From Sporothrix humicola (lineage: Eukaryota; Ascomycota; Sordariomycetes; Ophiostomatales; Ophiostomataceae), in assembly GCA_021396245.1 (NCBI GenBank), contig WNYE01000013.1, positions 62,001 to 126,000 on the forward strand: a stretch of DNA of 64,000 bases. Reading direction: 5' to 3'. The notes under the pieces were generated by a model. The model was given only the letters and a program-made list of their open reading frames with translations, did not search any database and was not told the DNA's origin. A program made the translations under genes and the position numbers. Shown piece by piece: positions 58,773 through 64,000 of this stretch (position 1 is the stretch's first letter; each line of letters opens with the position of its first letter).

Positions 58773-61700
58773 TTCGGTGGTGGTAAGTAATGAGAGATGG
58801 ACAATGGAGAGATATTGTAAATGGATGTGTCGATATTGTATTGTATCAAGCTCAAGTAGATGTATATCGTCTCGTAATGCTGGGCTGAAATTAAGGAGAG
58901 TACGCCCTTTTCAGGATTGAGGCCGAGGAGAATAGATCAGAGGCGAGAAGCGAGGGAAGATGTGGCCATTGAATGACAGTAAAGGCATCTAAAAACGGCC
59001 AGAGCGAGAGAGAGGCGAGTCGGTAGAGAGAAGAGAGAGGAGGGGGTTGTCGTATTACAGACAACTGATCGATGTAGCTCTAGATGGACTCATTGGAGGA
59101 TGTGAGATGTCGAGGGATGATTAAAAGATATGAAGAAGAATAAATGAAGAATAAAGTTATCTGTGAAGGAATGAGATGATAAAAGAAGAAAAGAAGAGAC
59201 GAAGATGAAAATATGAGAATATGGGAAGAAAGAGGACGAAAAGAGAAGGTAAGAATGGATAAAACAACTCGGGTCAACCGATCAGATCCAAACAAAACAA
59301 GCCGGGGCAGTCCTAAAAGGGAGAAGAGAAGGGGTAGAAAAAAGAAAGGAAGAAGAGAAGAGAGAATGTAGACGGAAAGAGTATGTCAGAATCAGAGAGA
59401 AAGTGAGAAAAGAACGGGATAAGAAACAAAATGGGAAAAAAGAAAAGAGAGAAAGAGAAGAAAAGACACGGAAGAGCTTCTTCGCGGCGAGAAGTGATGG
59501 ACAGGAGGTATGTGATAGGCTAGATGCCAAGGAGAGGGAAAAGAGCCGTTCCGTGGTCAAGAAACCGGAGCGTTGCAGAAACGGCCGCCGTCCAGAGCCT
59601 GTAGGGTAAAGTAGAATGGGAATAGACAGAAAATAGAAGAGGAAGGGGACAATATGGGGGTCAAAGAGGAGGAGAGAAAAGGACAGAAGAGAGCCAAACA
59701 AGTGTGGGAACAAGATAGGATAGAATGAAAGAAAGACAGAAGGGCAGAAAGACAGAAACAAGGTTGGCCAAGCACCAGACTGAGCACATCGATAGATCTT
59801 GTTTGGTATCGTCCTGTTTTCCAATACCTGTTGTTGTATTTTCTCCAGTCCTTCACAGTCCAGTCCTCTTGATCACTCATCTCCTTCACCACATAAACGC
59901 CAAGATATACAGGAGCCGCGGGTGTGTGTTTGGCAGCGGTCCGCGACGACACTGCGACTCGGCAGTCGAACGGGCCTTTTTGGGCCAGTCTCGACGGAAT
60001 ACGGAGTATTTCTTCCCTAGAAGACCCCAAAGGCACTCAAAGGGACCCCAGGACACAGAAACTCGATACAAAATGCGATACAAAATACGATCCAGAGTCA
60101 GTAGGCCGACGTGTGCATTGCACTTATTTTCTGGTCTCTCTGGTCTCTCTGGTCTTTTTACGAGCCTATTTTGGTTATTTTCTGGGAGGGCCTGGCCATA
60201 GCACCCGTCACCTGTCACTAACACCCAGTGCCAAGGGGCTTTTGTATGGGAATTTGACGAGCAAATGCCGTCCAAACAAACAGAACAATAAAAATACAAA
60301 AGACTCAAACGACCCAATTGACCCAAAAAGCGGCACCGCAATACACGGACAGGTCACGAAACTTACAAAAAATATGGAAAAGAGACTTACACATTAACAG
60401 AACACACAAAAGACACAGAAAACACAGAAACGAGCCTCCGTACCCCGAACCTCCTCGATCTGCAACGGCCCCGCTTTTGCGACGACTTCACGCAAGCCTG
60501 AAACATGGGCCACAACAAGAACAAGAAAACCAACCCTGCTCGTTGGTCTGTGCCTGTTCTGTTTTCTACGCCTCTTGTGTCGTTTTCTGTGCCTTTGTGT
60601 CGCCTTGTGTCTTTTTTAAACTAAGTTACTAGTATTCTGGCCCCTGCCTCTCCCTGTAACCCCGTGTTCTCGAGTTTCTCGAGGGTTTTCAGCCTCTTGT
60701 GCGCCCTTTTTCCTGCTCCGTAGGAGACCAACCCGTTGCCGGCAGTGCTGTCTTCCGAGCAGCAAAAAAGGCTTGGCGACAACTGACTACGACGTCCTGA
60801 ATACCATTCAGATCATTCGTGGGAGAGGAAAAGAGGAAAAGCGAAGAAGAGTACTCCGTAAATGAGGGAAAAAAGAGAGATGATGTGCACGTCTGGATTT
60901 CTGGTTGAACTGCTCAGTGCGCATCCGCAATGACCATTCCCACTTTCCAACTGCGACAGAAGACGTTCTAGCCAAGAAAATGGAAGACAGAAAGAAGGCG
61001 TCGATAGGCCATTACTCGGCTGCTCGAGAAACTTTCTCAAAATTCTCTTCAACATTTCCTCCTGCCGCTCCTTTTAATCCTCTTTCTTTCGTGTTTCCAA
61101 ATGATCCAAATTCTTGTCTGTTTTCTTGCTCGTATTCCATCTTGGTATCTTTTTGCTTTCTCTTTTTTCACCCACACTCTCTTCTTCTCAAAGCTTCAGC
61201 ACGGCGTAGTGCGAGATTTTCGTGCGCTCTGACCTTGTACAAGCAAATTGAGACAAGCTTCATCCCATTCCAAAACTACTCAAAGAAGCTTATTTCTTCT
61301 CTTCCCCAGACAATCTCTTTCCACATATCTTTGCAGGTAACAATCTCTGGACTTCATTGTCTGAAGGTATTGTTGCAGATTCTGCTGCCCAATATTGCAC
61401 AGACTGTTGAAAACAAGCACTTCAATCAAGCACAGGATCAAGCCGATATTGCAGTTTAGACTATGATGCACGAAATAGGCTTTTTCTCGGGCGACGCTTT
61501 ATTACGCAACCTACCACGAGGACTGATAGAAAGAGACAAACGAATGCACCATCACCAAGTGACTTGTTCTGCGTCGGTTTATTTAACATCAAGAGCCGCC
61601 GAGTTTACAAGACAAGCAATGAGCGCCGGTATGACATACTACAGTCGCGCTAGAAGACACCAATCCTCACTAACGGGCTCGGGCCGCTTTTAGCGCCAAT

Positions 61701-62097
61701 TTTCACTAATTTGACTGTCACCACAACGATCAACAAGTAAACAGCGACAACTTGTGGTGATATCCTGTGTGTCACGAGGAAAGCTAGATAAGATTACTGT
61801 ACACGAACCTAAGGTATGATAAATACTTGCGGGAAAGGGGAATCAAGGCAGGCAAATCGAAAGAAAACAAATGGGCGCCTCCAAAAGGGCGAAAGTACAC
61901 ACCACACAAGGATGAAGCAAGCAAATCAAGACCAAAACCATCCAAGAGATCCACCCATACTATTACAGATAGGCCGAAGCCCAACGTATCCAGCTCTTGG
62001 ATCTATATACAAAAAGGAAATATGGAAAATAGGGGGTATTGAGAAATCAAAAAATCGAAAGAAAAAATATGTTCCCGAAGCTCTTTCTTATGTGACT
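58773..62097. other. Intergenic region
   Basis: 3.3 kb between two minus-strand genes. From 58920 to 59760 the plus strand is strongly purine-rich (pyrimidine-rich in the P450 sense), consistent with promoter and leader. Two TACGGAGTA words (60000 and 60852) and a 9-bp array (60131) follow. Frames at 60977-61459 and 61463-61693 (plus) are open but unrecognised and lack GC-rich third positions. Confidence 0.5.
60131..60157 (+). repeat. Short tandem repeat, 9 bp x 3 (CTGGTCTCT)
   Basis: Two perfect copies and a third with one change (CTGGTCTTT). Confidence 0.9.
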
Positions 62098-64000
62098 TTA
62101 GTCGTCTGCGACAGAAGATTCTTCGACAGAAGAGCCAGATATGCTTGAGGTCCTTGACGTAAGCTCAGTAGCTGGAGCATAAAGCTGATAGTTAGGCACA
62201 TTTGTTCCATCGATGGCCCAAAAGCGCACAACATCCTCCTGCCATTTTCCGACATCGAATGTGCCCAAAATACCTGAAGAAATGTTGTAAAGCTGCACTG
62301 CGGCCATCGGCGACATGCGTAAGCTTTGCAAGATCCAGCGGTTGATAAAGTCGGCTTTCTTCCCAGCCACGGCGCGGTTCACTAAAGTCATGATGCCATA
62401 CTCTTTGATATAATCGTCGAGGAGCCGCTGGCGTACGGGATCATTCGAGGGACGCTGATACAATCTCTTGAGGGCATCTTTGGGTGGGAACGGGTATTGC
62501 TGGACGGCTATCAGGGGATCTGTCACCAGTGTAGGGAAGCTCGTCGTAGGAGGCGTGCCGGTACTAAGGCTACCTCTTGTCGAGATATCCTCCACTGTCC
62601 CATTGTCGACATTTCGGTACTCGTTGCCAAAGATGACGAGCATATCTTCATAAGATAGGTTCTTGGGGAAACCCGATTCGCGAACGCAAGCCTCACGGAT
62701 ACTGACAAATCGCCGTTCGTGTGCTACAACTGTGTCTCTGGCTTCCTTCTCAAGTTCGTTGAATTTTTGGAGATACTCCAGGTCGTTGTTCTCCACGTAA
62801 GCGGCAAACACGGACAGAAATTCTTCAGATCTTGGATCACCCAACAATGCCGCGTCCAGGCCGGCGATATTGTAGTCCGGGCTTCCGCGGCTTTGTCTTA
62901 TCATAATATGGGCTCGCAAATCCTCCACGATGGAATTTCTCTCGTTGACCAGCTCTTCAAGATCTTCTCGGGACTCGTTAAGGGCGCTGGATGCTTTAAG
63001 AAGAAGGTCATAGAGGGGATGAACATCGATGGGCAGGTCGCGTCCGATCCCGAGAACAAACTCATCAGTACTTGGCGATATCGCTGGAGTTTCTGGGGCA
63101 CGACTGTTTTGCGATGAGCGTTCAACTATTCGCATAGCGCCGTCTTGCATAGGATTCAGAGCCGGAGTACCTAGGAGGGGAGCGTTGGTGAGTGCAGGCA
63201 GTGCCTGTCCAGCTGGATCAGCGCTGCCAGAGAGACTCTGGAAGAATTTGGCCTCGGAGACTTCCAGCTGCTTTTCTCGACGATCCAGTTTCTTGCTCAT
63301 CTCTTCGTATTCTGCCTCAACAGACGTACACTCGTCCTGAAGCTCCCGGGCTTTGTTAACAAGCTTCGCTGCTTTTTTATGGGGAAGAGCATGTCCCGAC
63401 TGTGAGTGTGTAAGAGCCAAAGTCTGGAGGTCCTTGTCGACCTTGACTTTATCAGAGCGCAAGCTCACAAGCTTTCTTCGAAGCTCCGACATCTTTTTGC
63501 GATAATTGTGTGTTCCTCTTCTTCGGTCATACAACCGAGCCCACAGGGTCTGGATGGCGGCGGCATGGCCGGGGTTTTGCGTAAGCGAAAGGCTGTGGCC
63601 ACCGCTCATCTGGCCATCTAATGGCAGGAGGCCGCTATTATTACCGGCGTCGTATTGGTAGCTAGCAGCCGGAGGATTCCCGGCCGGAGCGGAGACATCA
63701 TGTAAAGCGCCGGAAATAGTGGGGAAGACACCAGACCATGGACTAGAGAACTGAAGGCTCCGCAAGTCCCGGCGCGCCGCCCGGCCCGGTGAAGAAACGC
63801 CAGAAAAGATATCGGACTCTTCACTGTCGGAAGCTTCGGTGCCGCCGGCTTGTTCAAATGGCGCGGCCATGTTGAAGCCTCCATGAATAGGTAGATCGTT
63901 TAGCAATGGCCGGTCGGATGAATGATCGGAGAGGACACCGGTTTGTCCATGGGGAGGTGCTTGGCGGTGTTCATTTGGATGTGCTTGAGAAGGGCCCCCG
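62098..64000 (-). CDS. Coiled-coil protein of unknown function, 5' end outside window
   Basis: The frame is open from the right edge to the TAG at 62098, about 634 codons, with no need for an intron. The visible N-terminal part is Ser/Gly/Pro-rich and acidic (EASDSEESDIFSGVSSPG), probably disordered. A charged coiled coil follows (about 63260-63520 on the plus strand: YRKKMSELRRKLVSLRSDKV.. and VEAEYEEMSKKLDRREKQLE). A second helical region (about 62700-63000) and a compact C-terminal domain come next, with FINRWILQSLRMSPMAAVQL and DVVRFWAIDGTNVPNYQLY. No family is recognised. The true start must lie beyond the window, because the frame stays open to the edge; the first internal ATG is the one in GGFNMAAPFE. 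Confidence 0.7.
   Translation of the reverse strand, partial: GGPSQAHPNEHRQAPPHGQTGVLSDHSSDRPLLNDLPIHGGFNMAAPFEQAGGTEASDSEESDIFSGVSSPGRAARRDLRSLQFSSPWSGVFPTISGALHDVSAPAGNPPAASYQYDAGNNSGLLPLDGQMSGGHSLSLTQNPGHAAAIQTLWARLYDRRRGTHNYRKKMSELRRKLVSLRSDKVKVDKDLQTLALTHSQSGHALPHKKAAKLVNKARELQDECTSVEAEYEEMSKKLDRREKQLEVSEAKFFQSLSGSADPAGQALPALTNAPLLGTPALNPMQDGAMRIVERSSQNSRAPETPAISPSTDEFVLGIGRDLPIDVHPLYDLLLKASSALNESREDLEELVNERNSIVEDLRAHIMIRQSRGSPDYNIAGLDAALLGDPRSEEFLSVFAAYVENNDLEYLQKFNELEKEARDTVVAHERRFVSIREACVRESGFPKNLSYEDMLVIFGNEYRNVDNGTVEDISTRGSLSTGTPPTTSFPTLVTDPLIAVQQYPFPPKDALKRLYQRPSNDPVRQRLLDDYIKEYGIMTLVNRAVAGKKADFINRWILQSLRMSPMAAVQLYNISSGILGTFDVGKWQEDVVRFWAIDGTNVPNYQLYAPATELTSRTSSISGSSVEESSVADD

Noticed and set aside
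61463..61693. 76-codon plus-strand frame with a faint histone-fold flavour
   Set aside because: The resemblance is superficial, codon use is AT-leaning, and it overlaps the 3' side of the neighbouring gene.
30811..62097. Dispersed 5S rRNA, tRNA, U-snRNA or telomeric repeats
   Set aside because: Looked for 5S starts, B-box words, U2/U6 conserved words and TTAGGG runs by eye; none was convincing. A covariance-model scan would be decisive.

Overview
The window reads as nuclear DNA of a filamentous ascomycete, most likely a sordariomycete. Supporting signs are short introns (51-116 bp) with GT..AG ends and CTAAC-type branch sites, GC-rich codon third positions, a Zn2Cys6 regulator, a microsomal P450, a mitochondrial phosphatidylserine decarboxylase and a C-terminal SKL peroxisomal signal. 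An Ophiostomatales/Sporothrix-like source is possible, but this is a guess from style and not proven. No rRNA, tRNA, intact transposon, virus, CRISPR array or bacterial-type operon was found.

Layout. 0-12.3 kb is gene-dense and housekeeping: a proteasome assembly chaperone 4 homologue cut by the left edge (-), a carnosine N-methyltransferase family protein (+), a peroxisomal short-chain dehydrogenase (-), a HERP/Usa1-like ubiquitin-domain membrane protein of the ER degradation machinery (-), mitochondrial phosphatidylserine decarboxylase (+) and a nitroreductase (-). From 12 kb gene density falls. There is an FNR-type flavoprotein reductase without an FMN domain (15.1-17.2 kb, -), a serine-rich orphan protein (23.1-25.1 kb, +) and a Zn2Cys6 transcription factor (28.7-30.8 kb, -). 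Next comes a stretch of about 26 kb (30.8-56.9 kb) with no convincing intact gene. A four-exon cytochrome P450 (56.9-58.8 kb, -) and a coiled-coil orphan protein cut by the right edge (62.1 kb to the end, -) follow.

The genes do not form one pathway. The nearest to a theme is lipid, membrane and redox work: PSD1 makes phosphatidylethanolamine, the HERP-like protein serves ER quality control, and the P450 and FNR-type reductase are redox enzymes, but nothing in the layout shows that they act together. The most unusual part is the long gene-poor interval lying directly upstream of the zinc-cluster regulator. It holds upstream ORFs, homopurine and homopyrimidine blocks, a G20 run, many very short tandem arrays (mostly three copies of 9 bp), 9-12 bp quasi-repeats of TTTTGGTGTC type, an over-represented 9-mer (TACGGAGTA), and a possible decayed intradiol dioxygenase near the P450. 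An array of five AAGGAGTG boxes at helical-turn spacing lies just beyond the 3' side of the regulator. All exon boundaries were derived by eye from splice motifs and reading-frame continuity.
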